A stretch of 52,950 bases of DNA from Saccoglossus kowalevskii (GCF_000003605.2 NW_003156918.1:1-52950); one strand, 5' to 3'. Counted from the first letter of the stretch, positions 23,653-37,794 are shown. Notes: a model not told the origin generated them from the letters alone. A program made the numbers and translations.

Positions 23653-24863
23653 AATGATGCCATGCTTTAACTCATTCTGTTTAATTAAAATCTATGATAG
23701 AATAAAACACATATATTATTATGGATTGAGATGTCGGATACAACAATTTTACTTGTCGCATAGTATTGTTGAATGCTTGGGATTTATGCTGATGTAATCT
23801 ATCATTCGTTTAATTATGGACCTCTGGAGAGGTCATCAAAAATTGCATCGACCGACGGTATTTCACGTCGTTTCGTGCAGGGTATTGGTAAAAGTTTTCA
23901 ACTAGCAATAATCGCGCCTCGGTTGGACCTCATGGGCTACGATATCGCCTCTGCGCAGAGATAAATTGACATCGCGCTGACCAGACAATCCAGGTCATAT
24001 TCCACACACATATACACTCGGTTTGGATTTGGCGCATTACGTATTGGTTACGTAAAGGCAGCGTGGGGATATTGTTATGTAAATAGGTGAAAATATTCAC
24101 ACATAAAAAAGCGGCCATTTAGCACGTTATTGTTTGTTAAATTAAAAAAATAATTCATGCTGTTCCAACAGTTTATTCCACAACCATCCTCAACAAAATA
24201 AAGATTACATACGGTTTTTGATTAAACCCGTCTTTCCTTATTGTGGACTTTGTGGAATAACCATTCACGAGTTAATTGAAATAGGCAAATTGCACGACAG
24301 CTTCATTAGAACCACCACGCCGACTAAACTTGATTATCCGACCACTGTCCCGGCGGTGTTGTTTTAGCATAGACCCTCTGTTAGAGGGTCTATGGTTTTA
24401 GCGAACTTCCTGCAAGACATAGACATATACAAGTTCGCGTATATCAGCTGTTACCATTAATTCAACGCGTGGCCCAATCTGATGGTGTAATTTGCGTTTT
24501 TATAAGACGTTTTGCTTTCGTCTATGTGAATATATATTACACTCTCGATGTGCGCCCTCCAAGAACAACGGTTCGAGTGATATGCATACATCGCCAATAG
24601 ATGGCGTTTTTGAAAGTGTTCCTCTAAACGCAAATAGCATCCAATGTTATCTAATTTGAAATAGTACACTACACGCAGAGTTCTTGTACTCAGGCGCAAA
24701 ATGGTGCAGCTACCTAAAGAGTATAAGATAACAAGACACGAAGAATAACAAGACTTGAGTCAATCATAATAGACAAATTGCACGACAGTTTGTTTCAAGG
24801 ACCAACACGCTGTCATCACCAACGTCATCACCATCATGTTTCTTTCATAACCTTGTTTTTGTG
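23653..24863 (+). repeat. Monomer 21, carrying the hairpin micro-insertion
   Basis: 1,211 bp: a monomer plus the 34-bp insertion-with-duplication at 24368-24401. CAATTTTACTTGTCGC, CCTCTGG, GAGTTAATTG, CAACGCGTGG and CTATGTG are all shared with unit 37, which lacks the insertion. ATCATTCGTT is shared with unit 22. Confidence 0.96.
24361..24401. mobile_element. 27-bp perfect hairpin insertion with 7-bp duplication
   Basis: Intact units read GTTGTTTTAGCGAACTTCC here. This copy has GTTTTAG at 24361-24367, then a 12-bp arm CATAGACCCTCT (24368-24379), a GTT loop (24380-24382), the exact complementary arm AGAGGGTCTATG (24383-24394), then GTTTTAG again (24395-24401). The net gain is 34 bp = 27-bp hairpin + 7-bp duplication. 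It looks like a transposition footprint of a very small foldback element, or a templated end-joining insertion. No other unit has it. Confidence 0.85.
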
Positions 24864-26040
24864 AATGATGCCATGCTTTAACTCATTCTGTTTAATTAAA
24901 ATCTATGATAGAATAAAACACATATATTATTATGGATTGAGATGTCGGATACAACAATGTTACTTTTCGCATAGTATTGTTGAATGCTTGGGATTTATGC
25001 TGATGTAATCTATCATTCGTTTAATTATGGACCTCTGGAGAGGTCATCAAAAATTGCATCGACCGACGGTATTTCACGTCGTTTCGTGCAGCGTATTGGT
25101 AAAAGTTTTCAACTAGCAATAATCGCGCCTCGGTTGGACCTCATGGGCTACGATATTGCCTCTGCGCAGAGATAAATTGACATCGCGCTGACCAGACAAT
25201 CCAGGTCATATTCCACACACATATATACTCGGTTTGGATTTGGCGCATTACGTATTGGTTACGTAAAGGCAGCGTGGGGATATTGTTATGTAAATAGGTG
25301 AAAATATTCACACATAAAAAGGCGGCCATTTAGCACGTTATTGTTTGTTGAATTAAAAAAATAATTCATGCTGTTCCAACAGTTTATTCCACAACCATCC
25401 TCAACAAAATGAAGATTACATACGGTTTTTGATTAAACCCGTCTTTCCTTATTGTGGACTTTGTGGAATAACCATTCACGAGTCAATCGAAATAGGCAAA
25501 TTGCACGACAGCTTCATTAGAACCACCACGCCGACTAAACTTGATTATCCGACCACTGTCCCGGCGGTGTTGTTTTAGCGAACTTCCTGCAAGACATAGA
25601 CATATACAAGTTCGCGTATATCAGTTGTTACCATTAATTCAACCCGTGGCCCAATCTGATGGTGTAATTTGCGTTTTTATAAGACGTTTTGCTTTCGTCT
25701 AGGTGAATATATATTACACTCTCGATGTGCGCCCTCCAAGAACAACGGTTCGAGTGATATGCATACATCGCCAATAGATGGCGTTTTTGAAAGTGTTCCT
25801 CTAAACGCAAATAGCATCCAATGTTATCTAATTTGAAATAGTATACGACACGCAGAGTTCTTGTACTCAGGCGCAAAATGGTGCAGCTACCTAAAGAGTA
25901 TAAGATAACAAGACACGAAGAATAACAAGACTTGAGTCAATCATAATAGACAAATTGCACGACAGTTTGTTTCAAGGACCAACACGCTGTCATCACCAAC
26001 GTCATCACCATCATGTTTCTTTCATAACCTTGTTTTTGTG
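24864..26040 (+). repeat. Monomer 22
   Basis: 1,177 bp, T allele, ATCATTCGTT and CCTCTGG as in unit 21. Private GCAGCGTATTGG and GATATTGCC. AAAATGAAGATTACATACGG and ATCAGTTGTTACC in the second half. Confidence 0.96.
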
Positions 26041-27216
26041 AATGATGCCATGCTTTAACTCATTCTGTTTAATTAAAATCTATGATAGAATAAAACACAT
26101 ATATTATTATGGATTGAGATGTCGGATACAACAACGTTACTTTTCGCATAGTATTGTTGAATGCTTGGGATTTAGGCTGATGTAAGCTATCATTTGTTTA
26201 ATTATGGACCTCCGGAGAGGTCATCAAAAATTGCATCGACCGACGGTATTTCACGTCGTTTCGTGCAGGGTATTGGTAAAAGTTTTCAACTAGCAATAAT
26301 CGCGCCTCGGTTGGACCTCATGGGCTACGATATCGCCTCTGCGCAGAGATAAATTGACATCGCGCTGACCAGACAATCCAGGTCATATTCCACACACATA
26401 TATACTCGGTTTGGATTTGGCGCATTACGTATTGGTTACGTAAAGGCAGCGTGGGGATATTGTTATGTAAATAGGTGAAAATATTCACACATAAAAAGGC
26501 GGCCATTTAGCACGTTACTGTTTGTTGAATTAAAAAATAATTCATGCTGTTCCAACAGTTTATTCCACAACCATCCTCAACAAAATAAAGACTACATACG
26601 GTTTTTGATTAAACCCGTCTTTCCTTATTGTGGACTTTGTGGAATAACCATTCACGAGTCAATCGAAATAGGCAAATTGCACGACAGCTTCATTAGAACC
26701 ACCACGCCGACTAAACTTGATTATCCGACCACTGTCCCGGCGGTGTTGTTTTAGCGAACTTCCTGCAAGACATAGACATATACAAGTTCGCGTATATCAG
26801 CTGTTACCATTAATTCAACCCGTGGCCCAATCTGATGGTGTAATTTGCGTTTTTATAAGACGTTTTGCTTTCGTCTAGGTGAATATATATTACACTCTCG
26901 ATGTGCGCCCTCCAAGAACAACGGTTCGAGTGATATGCATACATCGCCAATAGATGGCGTTTTTGAAAGTGTTCCTCTAAACGCAAATAGCATCCAATGT
27001 TATCTAATTTGAAATAGTATACGACACGCAGAGTTCTTGTACTCAGGCGCAAAATGGTGCAGCTACCTAAAGAGTATAAGATAACAAGACACGAAGAATA
27101 ACAATACTTGAGTCAATCATAATAGACAAATTGCACGACAGTTTGTTTCAAGGACCAACACGCTGTCATCACCAACGTCATCACCATCATTTTTCTTTCA
27201 TAACCTTGTTTTTGTG
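26041..27216 (+). repeat. Monomer 23
   Basis: 1,176 bp, G allele. Shares CAACGTTAC and CATCATTTTTC with unit 4 but lacks that unit's 6-bp contraction. Private ACAATACTTGAG. Confidence 0.96.
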
Positions 27217-28391
27217 AATGATGCAATGCTTTAACTCATTCTGTTTAATTAAAATCTATGATAGAATAAAACACATATATTATTATGGATTGAGATGTCG
27301 GATACACATGTTACTTTTCGCATAGTATTGTTGAATGCTTGGGATTTAGGCTGATGTAATCTATCATTTGTTTAATTATGGACCTCCGTAGAGGTCATCA
27401 AAAATTGCATCGACCGACGGTATTTCACGTCGTTTCGTGCAGGGTATTGGTAAAAGTTTTCAACTAGCAATAATCGCGCCTCGGTTGGACCTCATGGGCT
27501 ACGATATCGCCTCTGCGCAGAGATAAATTGACATCGCGCTGACCAGACAATCCAGGTCATATTCCACACACATGTATACTCGGTTTGGATTTGGCGCATT
27601 ACGTATTGGTTACGTAAAGGCAGCATGGGGATATTGTTATGTAAATAGGTGAAAATATTCACACATAAAAAGGCGGCCATTTAGCACGTTATTGTTTGTT
27701 GAATTAAAAAAATAATTCATGCTGTTCCAACAGTTTATTCCACAACCATCCTCAACAAAATAAAGATTACATACGGTTTTTGATTAAACCCGTCTTTCCT
27801 TATTGTGGACTTTGTGGAATAACCATTCACGAGTCAATCGAAATAGGCAAATTGCACGACAGCTTCATTAGAACCACCACGCCGACTAAACTAGATTATC
27901 CGACCACTGTCCCGGCGGTGTTGTTTTAGCGAACTTCCTGCAAGACATAGACATATACAAGTTCGCGTATATCAGCTGTTACCATTAATTCAACCCGTGG
28001 CCCAATCTGATGGTGTAATTTGCGTTTTTATAAGACGTTTTGCTTTCGTCTAGGTGAATATATATTACACTCTCGATGTGCGCCCTCCAAGAACAACGGT
28101 TCGAGTGATATGCATACATCGCCAATAGATGGCGTTTTTGAAAGTGTTCCTCTAAACGCAAATAGCATCCAATGTTATCTAATTTGAAAAAGTACACTAC
28201 ACGCGGAGTTCTTGTACCCAGGCGCAAAATGGTGCAGCTACCTAAAGAGTATAAGATAACAAGACACGAAGAATAACAAGACTTGAGTCAATCATAATAG
28301 ACAAATTGGACGACAGTTTGTTTCAAGGACCAACACGCTGTCATCACCAACGTCATCACCATCATGTTTCTTTCATAACCTTGTTTTTGTG
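27217..28391 (+). repeat. Monomer 24
   Basis: 1,175 bp, G allele. CTCCGTAGAGG, CATGTATACTCGG, CAGCATGGGG, AAACTAGATT, GAAAAAGTACAC, GTACCCAGG and TTGGACGAC. The last four are shared with unit 38, 17 kb away. Confidence 0.96.
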
Positions 28392-29568
28392 AATGATGCC
28401 ATGCTTTAACTCATTCTGTTTAATTAAAATCTATGATAGAATAAAACACATATATTATTATGGATTGAGATGTCGGATACAACAATGTTACTTCTCGCAT
28501 AGTATTGTTGAATGCTTGGGATTTATGCTGATGTAATCTATCATTTGTTTAATTATGGACCACCGGAGAGGTCATCAAAAGTTGCATCGACCGACGGTAT
28601 TTCACGTCGTTTCGTGCAGGGTATTGGTGAAAGTTTTCAACTAGCAATAATCGCGCCTCGGTTGGACCTCATGGGCTACGATATCGCCTCTGCGCAGAGA
28701 TAAATTGACATCGCGCTGACCAGACAATCCAGGTCATATTCCACACACATATATATTCGGTTTGGATTTGGCGCTTTACGTATTGGTTACGTAAAGGCAG
28801 CGTGGGGATATTGTTATGTAAATAGGTGAAAATATTCACACATAAAAAGGCGGCCATTTAGCACGTTATTGTTTGTTGAATTAAAAAAATAATTCATGCT
28901 GTTCCAACAGTTTATTCCACAACCATCCTCAACAAAATAAAGATTACATACGGTTTTTGATTAAACCCGTCTTTCCTTATTGTGGACTTTGTGGAATAAC
29001 CATTCACGAGTCAATCGAAATAGGCAAATTGCACGACAGCTTCATTAGAACCACCACGCCGACTAAACTTGATTATCCGACCACTGTCCCGGCGGTGTTG
29101 TTTTAGCGAACTTCCTGCAAGACATAGACATATACAAGTTCGCGTATATCGGCTGTTACCATTAATTCAACCCGTGGCCCAATCTGATGGTGTAATTTGC
29201 GTTTTTATAAGACGTTTTGCTTTCGTCTAGGTGAATATATATTACACTCTCGATGTGCGCCCTCCAAGAACAACGGTTCGAGTGACATGCATACATCGCC
29301 AATAGATGGCGTTTTTGAATGTGTTCCTCTAAACGCAAATAGCATCCAATGTTATCTAATTTGAAATAGTACACTACACGCAGAGCTCTTGTACTCAGGC
29401 GCAAAATGGTGCAGCTACCTAAAGAGTATAAGATAACAAGACACGAAGAATAACAAGACTTGAGTCAATCATAATAGACAAATTGCACGACAGGTTGTTT
29501 CAAGGACCAACACGCTGTCATCACCAACGTCATCACCATCATGTTTCTTTCATAACCTTGTTTTTGTG
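28392..29568 (+). repeat. Monomer 25
   Basis: 1,177 bp, T allele. AAAAGTTGC, GGTGAAAGT, ATCGGCTGTT, GAATGTGTTCC and GACAGGTTG are shared with unit 39 as a block, and mostly with unit 44. TATATTCGG and CGCTTTACG are shared with units 26 and 45. Confidence 0.96.
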
Positions 29569-30745
29569 AATGATGGCATGCTTTAACTCATTCTGTTTTA
29601 TTAAAATGTATGATAGAATAAAACACATATATTATTATGGATTGAGATGTCGGATACAACAATGTTACTTTTCGCATAGTATTGTTGAATGCTTGGGATT
29701 TAGGCTGATGTAATCTATCATTTGTTTAATTATGGACCTCCGTAGAGGTCATCAAAAATTGCATCGACCGACGGTATTTCACGTCGTTTCGTGCAGGGTA
29801 TTGGTAAAAGTTTTCAACTAGCAATAATCGCGCCTCGGTTGGACCTCATGGGCTACGATATCGCCTCTGCGCAGAGATAAATTGACATCGCGCTGACCAG
29901 ACAATCCAGGTCATATTCCACACACATATATATTCGGTTTGGATTTGGCGCTTTACGTATTGGTTACGTAAAGGCAGCGTGGGGATATTGTTATGTAAAT
30001 AGGTGAAAATATTCACACATAAAAAGGCGGCCATTTAGCACGTTATTGTTTGTTGAATTAAAAAAATAATTCATGCTGTTCCAACAGTTTATTCCACAAC
30101 CATCCTCAACAAAATAAAGATTACATACGGTTTTTGATTAAACCCGTCTTTCCTTATTGTGGACTTTGTGGAATAACCATTCACGAGTCAATCGAAATAG
30201 GCAAATTGCACGACAGCTTCATTAGAACCACCACGCCGACTAAACTTGATTATCCGACCACTGTCCCGGCGGTGTTGTTTTAGCGAACTTCCTGCAAGAC
30301 ATAGACATATACAAGTTCGCGTATATCGGCTGTTACCATTAATTCAACCCGTGGCCCAATCTGATGGTGTAATTTGCGTTTTTATAAGACGTTTTGCTTT
30401 CGTCTAGGTGAATATATATTACACTCTCGATGTGCGCCCTCCAATAACAACGGTTTGAGTGATATGCATACATCGCCAATAGATGGCGTTTTTGAAAGTG
30501 TTCCTCTAAACGCAAATAGCATCCAATGGTATCTAATTTGAAATAGTACACTACACGCAGAGCTCTTGTACTCAGGCGCAAAATGGTGCAGCTACCTAAA
30601 GAGTATAAGCTAACAAGACACGAAGAATAACAAGACTTGAGTCAATCATAATAGACAAATTGCACGACAGTTTGTTTCAAGGACCAACACGCTGTCATCA
30701 CCAACGTCATCACCATCATGTTTCTTTCATAACCTTGTTTTTGTG
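29569..30745 (+). repeat. Monomer 26
   Basis: 1,177 bp, G allele. Starts GATGGCATGC with TTTTATTAAAATGTATG, the left-end type also seen in units 40 and 45. Because of CGCTTTACG the TACGTA inverted repeat extends to 9-bp arms here. CCAATAACAACGGTTTGAG is shared with unit 38. Confidence 0.96.
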
Positions 30746-31922
30746 AATGATGCCATGCTTTAACTCATTTTGTTTAATTAAAATCTATGATAGAATAAAA
30801 CACATATATTATTATGGATTGAGATGTCGGATACAACAATGTTACTTTTCACATAGTATTGTTGAATGCTTGAGATTTAGGCTGATGTAATCTATCATTT
30901 GTTTAATTATGGACCTCTGGAGAGGTCATCAAAAATTGCATCGACCGACGGTATTTCACGTCGTTTCGTGCAGGGTATTGGTAAAAGTTTTCAACTAGCA
31001 ATAATCGCGCCTCGGTTGGACCTCATGGGCTACGACATCGTCTCTGCGCAGAGATAAATTGACATCGCGCTGACCAGACAATCCAGGTCATATTCCACAC
31101 ACATATATACTCGGTTTGGATTTGGCGCATTACGTATTGGTTACGTAAAGGCAGCGTGGGGATATTGTTATGTAAATAGGTGAAAATATTCACACATAAA
31201 AAGGCGGCCGTTTAGCACGTTATTCTTTGTTGAATTAAAAAAATAATTCATGCTGTTCCAACAGTTTATTCCACAACCATCCTCAACAAAATAAAGATTA
31301 CATACGGTTTTTGATTAAACCCGTCTTTCCTTATTGTGGACTTTGTGGAATAACCATTCACGAGTCAATCGAAATAGGCAAATTGCACGACAGCTTCATT
31401 AGAACCACCACGCCGACTAAATTTGATTATCCGACCACTGTCCCGGCGGTGTTGTTTTAGCGAACTTCCTGCAAGACATAGACATATACAAGTTCGCGTA
31501 TATCAGCTGTTACCATTAATTCAACCCGTGGCCCAATCTGATGGTGTAATTTGCGTTTTTATAAGACGTTTTGCTTTCGTCTAGGTGAATATATATTACA
31601 CTCTCGATGTGCGCCCTCCAAGAACAACGGTTCGAGTGACATGCATACATCGCCAATAGATGGCGTTTTTGAAAGTGTTCCTCTAAATGCAAATAGCATC
31701 CAATGTTATCTAATTTGAAATAGTACACTACACGCAGAGCTCTTGTACTCAGGCGCAAAATGGTGCAGCTACCTAAAGAGTATAAGATAACAAGACACGA
31801 AGAATAACAAGACTTGAGTCAATCATAATAGACAAATTGCACGACAGTTTGTTTCAAGGACCAACACGCTGTCATCACCAACGTCATCACCATCATGTTT
31901 CTTTCATAACCTTGTTTTTGTG
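30746..31922 (+). repeat. Monomer 27
   Basis: 1,177 bp, G allele. CTCATTTTGTTT, TTTTCACATAG and GCTTGAGATTT are shared only with unit 28, marking an adjacent recent duplication. Has TCTCTGCGCAGAGA, a 14-bp palindrome. Private ATTCTTTGTTG. Confidence 0.96.
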
Positions 31923-33099
31923 AATGATGCCATGCTTTAACTCATTTTGTTTAATTAAAATCTATGATAGAATAAAACACATATATTATTATGGATTGAG
32001 ATGTCGGATACAACAATGTTACTTTTCACATAGTATTGTTGAATGCTTGAGATTTAGGCTGATGTAATCTATCATTTGTTTAATTATGGACCTCTGGAGA
32101 GGTCATCAAAAATTGCATCGACCGACGGTATTTCACGTCGTTTCGTGCAGGGTATTGGTAAAAGTTTTCAACTAGCAATAATTGCGCCTCGGTTGGACCT
32201 CATGGGCTACGATATCGTCTCTGCGCAGAGATAAATTGACATCGCGCTGACCAGACAATCCATGTCATATTCCACACACATATATACTCGGTTTGGATTT
32301 GGCGCATTACGTATTGGTTACGTAAAGGCAGCCTGGGGATATTGTTATGTAAATAGGTGAAAATATTCACACATAAAAAGGCGGCCGTTTAGCACGTTAT
32401 TGTTTGTTGAATTAAAAAAATAATTCATGCTGTTCCAACAGTTTATTCCACAACCATCCTCAACAAAATAAAGATTACATACGGTTTTTGATTAAACCCG
32501 TCTTTCCTTATTGTGGACTTTGTGGAATAACCATTCACGAGTCAATCGAAATAGGCAAATTGCACGACAGCTTCATTAGAACCACCACGCCGACTAAACT
32601 TGATTATCCGACCACTGTCCCGGCGGTGTTGTTTTAGCGAACTTCCTGCATGACATAGACATATACAAGTTCGCGTATATCAGCTGTTACCATTAATTCA
32701 ACCCGTGGCCCAATCTGATGGTGTAATTTGCGTTTTTATAAGACGTTTTGCTTTCATCTAGGTGAATATATATTACACTCTCGATGTGCGCCCTCCAAGA
32801 ACAACGGTTCGAGTGACATGCATACATCGCCAATAGATGGCGTTTTTGAAAGTGTTCCTCAAAACGCAAATAGCATCCAATGTTATCTAATTTGAAATAG
32901 TACACTACACGCAGAGCTCTTGTACTCAGGCGCAAAATGGTGCAGCTACCTAAAGAGTATAAGATAACAAGACACGAAGAATAACAAGACTTGAGTCAAT
33001 CATAATAGACAAATTGCACGACAGTTTGTTTCAAGGACCAACACGCTGTCATCACCAACGTCATCACCATCATGTTTCTTTCATAACCTTGTTTTTGTG
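31923..33099 (+). repeat. Monomer 28
   Basis: 1,177 bp, sister of unit 27 in its first 320 bp. Private AATAATTGCGCC, CCATGTCATATT, CAGCCTGGGG and CCTCAAAACGC. CTGCATGACATAG is shared with unit 35a. Confidence 0.96.
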
Positions 33100-34264
33100 A
33101 ATGATGCCATGCTTTAACTCATTCTGTTTAATTAAAATCTATGATAGAATAAAACACATATATTATTATGGATTGAGATGTCGGATACAACAATGTTACT
33201 TTTCGCATAGTATTGTTGAATGCTAGGGATTTATGCTGATGTAATCTATCATTTGTTTAATTATGGACCACCGGCGAGGTCATCAAAAAATGCATCGACC
33301 GACGGTATTTCACGTCGTTTCGTGCAGGGCATTGGTAAAAGTTTTCAACTAGCAATAATCGCGCTTCGGTTGGACCTCATGGGCTACGATATCGCCTCTG
33401 CGCAGAGATAAATTGACATCGCGCTGAACAGACAATCCAGGTCATATTCCACACACATATATACTCGGTTTGGATTTGGCGCATTACGTATTGGTTACGT
33501 AAAGGCAGCGTGGGGATATTGTTATGTAAATAGGTGAAAATATTCACACATAAAAAGGCGGCCATTTAGCACGTTATTGTTTGTTGAATTAAAAAATAAT
33601 TCATGCTGTTCCAACAGTTTATTCCACAACCATCCTCAATAAAATAAAGATTACATACGGTTTTTGATTAAACCCGTCTTTCCTTATTGTGGACTTTGTT
33701 CGAATAACCATTCACAAGTCAATCTAAATAGGCAAATTACACGACAGCTTCATTAGAACCACCACGCCGACTAAACTTGATTATCCGACCACTGTCCCGG
33801 CGGTGTTGTTTTAGCGAACTTCCTGCAAGACATAGACATATACAAGTTCGCGTATATCAGCTGTTACCATTAATTCAACCCGTGGCCCAATCTGATGGTG
33901 TAATTTGCGTTTTTATAAGACGTTTTGCTTTCGTCTAGGTGAATATATATTACACTCTCGATGTGCGCCCTCCAAGAACAACGGTTCGAGTGACATGCAT
34001 ACATCGCCAATAGATGGCGTTTTTGAAAGTGTTCCTCTAAACGCAAATAGCATCCAATGTTATCTAATTTGAAATAGTACACTACACGCAGAGCTCTTGT
34101 ACTCAGGCGCAAAATGGTGCAGCTACCTAAAGAGTATAAGATAACAAGACACGAAGAATAACAAGACTTGAGTCAATCATAATAGACAAATTGCACGACA
34201 GTTTGTTTCAAGGACCAACACGCTGTCATCACCAACATGTTTCTTTCATAACCTTGTTTTTGTG
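33100..34264 (+). repeat. Monomer 29
   Basis: 1,165 bp, T allele. Private GCTAGGGATTT and ACCGGCGAGG. CGCTTCGG, GCTGAACAG, TTGTTCGAATA type, with CACAAGTCAATCT shared with unit 35b. One 12-bp repeat copy is missing at the end. Confidence 0.96.
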
Positions 34265-35440
34265 AATGATGCCATGCTTTAACTCATTCTGTTTAATTAA
34301 AATCTATGATAGAATAAAACACATATATTATTATGGATTGAGATGTCGGATACAACAATGTTACTTTTCGCATAGTATTGTTGAATGCTTGGGATTTATG
34401 CTGATGTAATCTATCATTTGTTTAATTATGGACCACCGGAGAGGTCATCAAAAATTGCATCGACCGACGGTATTTCACGTCGTTTCGTGCAGGGCATTGG
34501 TAAAAGTTTTCAACTAGCAATAATCGCGCTTCGGTTGGACCTCATGGGCTACGATATCGCCTCTGCGCAGAGATAAATTGACATCGCGCTGAACAGACAA
34601 TCCAGGTCATATTCCACACACATATATACTCGGTTTGGATTTGGCGCATTACGTATTGGTTACGTAAAGGCAGCGTGGGGATATTGTTATGTAAATAGGT
34701 GAAAATATTCACACATAAAAAGGCGGCCATTTAGCACGTTATTGTTTGTTGAATTAAAAAATAATTCATGCTGTTCCAACAGTTTATTCCACAACCATCC
34801 TCAACAAAATAAAGATTACATACGGTTTTTGATTAAACCCGTCTTTCCTTATTGTGGACTTTGTTCGAATAACCATTCACGAGTCAATCTAAATAGGCAA
34901 ATTACACGACAGCTTCATTAGAACCACCACGCCGACTAAACTTGATTATCCGACCACTGTCCCGGCGGTGTTGTTTTAGCGAACTTCTGCAAGACATAGA
35001 CATATACAAGTTCGCGTATATCAGCTGTTACCATTAATTCAACCCGTGGCCCAATCTGATGGTGTAATTTGCGTTTTTATAAGACGTTTTGCTTTCGTCT
35101 AGGTGAATATATATTACACTCTCGATGTGCGCCCTCCAAGAACAACGGTTCGAGTGATATGCATACATCGCCAATAGATGGCGTTTTTGAAAGTGTTCCT
35201 CTAAACGCAAATAGCATCCAATGTTATCTAATTTGAAATAGTACACTACACGCAGAGCTCTTGTACTCAGACGCAAAATGGTGCAGCTACCTAAAGAGTA
35301 TAAGATAACAAGACACGAAGAATAACAAGACTTGAGTCAATCATAATAGACAAATTGCACGACAGTTTGTTTCAAGGACCAACACGCTGTCATCACCAAC
35401 GTCATCACCACCATGTTTCTTTCATAACCTTGTTTTTGTG
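34265..35440 (+). repeat. Monomer 30
   Basis: 1,176 bp, T allele, CGCTTCGG, GCTGAACAG, TTGTTCGAATA type. From about 35150 it changes to the GTGATATGC allele. One C is lost at GAACTTCTGC. Confidence 0.96.
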
Positions 35441-36617
35441 AATGATGCCATGCTTTAACTCATTCTGTTTAATTAAAATCTATGATAGAATAAAACACAT
35501 ATATTATTATGGATTGAGATGTCGGATACAACAATGTTACTTTTCGCATAGTATTGTTGAATGCTTGGGATTTAGGCTGATGTAAGCTATCATTTGTTTA
35601 ATTATGGACCTCCGGAGAGGTCATCAAAAATTGCATCGACCGACGGTATTTCACGTCGTTTCGTACAGGGTATTGGTAAAAGTTTTCAACTAGCAATAAT
35701 CGCGCCTCGGTTGGACCTCATGGGCTACGATATCGCCTCTGCGCAGAGATAAATTGACATCGCGCTGACCAGACAATCCAGGTCATATTCCACACACATA
35801 TATACTCGGTTTGGATTTGGCGCATTACGTATTGGTTACGTAAAGGCAGCGTGGGGATATTGTTATTTAAATAGGTGAAAATATTCACACATAAAAAGGC
35901 GGCCATTTAGCACGTTATTGTTTGTTGAATTAAAAAAATAATTCATGCTGTTCCAACAGTTTATTCCACAACCATCCTCAACAAAATAAAGATTACATAC
36001 GGTTTTTGATTAAACCCGTCTTTCCTTATTGTGGACTTTGTGGAATAACCATTCACGAGTCAATCGAAATAGGCAAATTGCACGACAGCTTCATTAGAAC
36101 CACCACGCCGACTAAACTTGATTATCCGGCCACTGTCCCGGCGGTGTTGTTTTAGCGAACTTCCTGCAAGACATAGACATATACAAGTTCGCGTATATCA
36201 GCTGTTACCATTAATTCAACCCGTGGCCCAATCTGATGGTGTAATTTGCGTTTTTATAAGACGTTTTGCTTTCGTCTATGTGAATATATATTACACTCTC
36301 GATGTGCGCCCTCCAAGAACAACGGTTCGAGTGATATGCATACATCGCCAATAGATGGCGTTTTTGAAAGTGTTCCTCTAAACGCAAATAGCATCCAATG
36401 TTATCTAATTTGAAATAGTATACGACACGCAGAGTTCTTGTACTCAGGCGCAAAATGGTGCAGCTACCTAAAGAGTATAAGATAACAAGACACGAAGAAT
36501 AACAAGACTTGAGTCAATCATAATAGACAAATTGCACGACAGTTTGTTTCAAGGACCAACACGCTGTCATCACCAACGTCATCACCATCATATTTCTTTC
36601 ATAACCTTGCTTTTGTG
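35441..36617 (+). repeat. Monomer 31
   Basis: 1,177 bp, G allele. Nearly the same haplotype as unit 11 (GTTATTTAAATAGG, TTATCCGGCCACTG, CTATGTGAATA), 23.7 kb away. Private CATCATATTTC and CCTTGCTTTTG. Confidence 0.96.
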
Positions 36618-37794
36618 AATGATGCCATGCTTTAACTCATTCTGTTTAATTAAAATCTATGATAGAATAAAACACATATATTATTATGGATTGAGATGTC
36701 TGATACAACAATGTTACTTTTCGCATAGTATTGTTGAATGCTTGGGATTTATGCTGATGTAATCTATCATTTGTTTAATTATGGACCTCCGGAGAGGTCA
36801 TCAAAAATTGCATCGACCGACGGTATTTCACGTCGTTTCGTGCAGGGTATTGGTAAAAGTTTTCAACTAGCAATAATCGCGCCTCGGTTGGACCTCATGG
36901 GCTACGATATCGCCTCTGCGCAGAGATAAATTGACATCGCGCTGACCAGACAATCCAGGTCATATTCCACACACATATATACTCGGTTTGGATTTGGCGC
37001 ATTACGTATTGGTTACGTAAAGGCAGCGTGGAGATATTGTTATGTAGATAGGTGAAAATATTCACACATAAAAAGGCGGCCATTTAGCACGTTATTGTTT
37101 GTTGAATTAAAAAAATAATTCATGCTGTTCCAACAGTTTATTCCACAACCATCCTCAACAAAATGAAGATTACAAACGGTTTTTGATTAAACCCGTCTTT
37201 CCTTATTGTGGACTTTGTGGAATAACCATTCACGAGTCAATCGAAATAGGCAAATTGCACGACAGCTTCATTAGAACCACCACGCCGACTAAACTTGATT
37301 ATCCGACCACTATCCCAGTGGTGTTGTTTTAGCGAACTTCCTGCAAGACATAGACATATGCAAGTTCGCGTACATCAGTTGTTACCATTAATTCAACCCG
37401 TGGCCCAATCTGATGGTGTAATTTGCGTTTTTATAAGACGTTTTGCTTTCGTCTAGGTGAATATATATTACACTCTCGATGTGCGCCCTCCAAGAACAAC
37501 GGTTCGAGTGATATGCATACATCGCCAATAGATGGCGTTTTTGAAAGTGTTCCTCTAAACGCAAATAGCATCCAATGTTATCTAATTTGAAATAGTACAC
37601 TACACGCAGAGTTCTTGTACTCAGGCGCAAAATGGTGCAGCTACCTAAAGAGTATAAGATAACAAGACACGAAGAATAACAAGACTTGAGTCAATCATAA
37701 TAGACAAATTGCACGACAGTTTGTTTCAAGGACCAACACGCTGTCATCACCAACGTCATCACCATCATGTTTCTTTCATAACCTTGTTTTTGTG
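36618..37794 (+). repeat. Monomer 32
   Basis: 1,177 bp, T allele. GTGGAGATATTG, TATGTAGATAGG, ACTATCCCAGTGG, ATATGCAAGTTCG and TACATCAGTTG are shared only with unit 34, so a two-unit block has been duplicated here. Confidence 0.96.
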
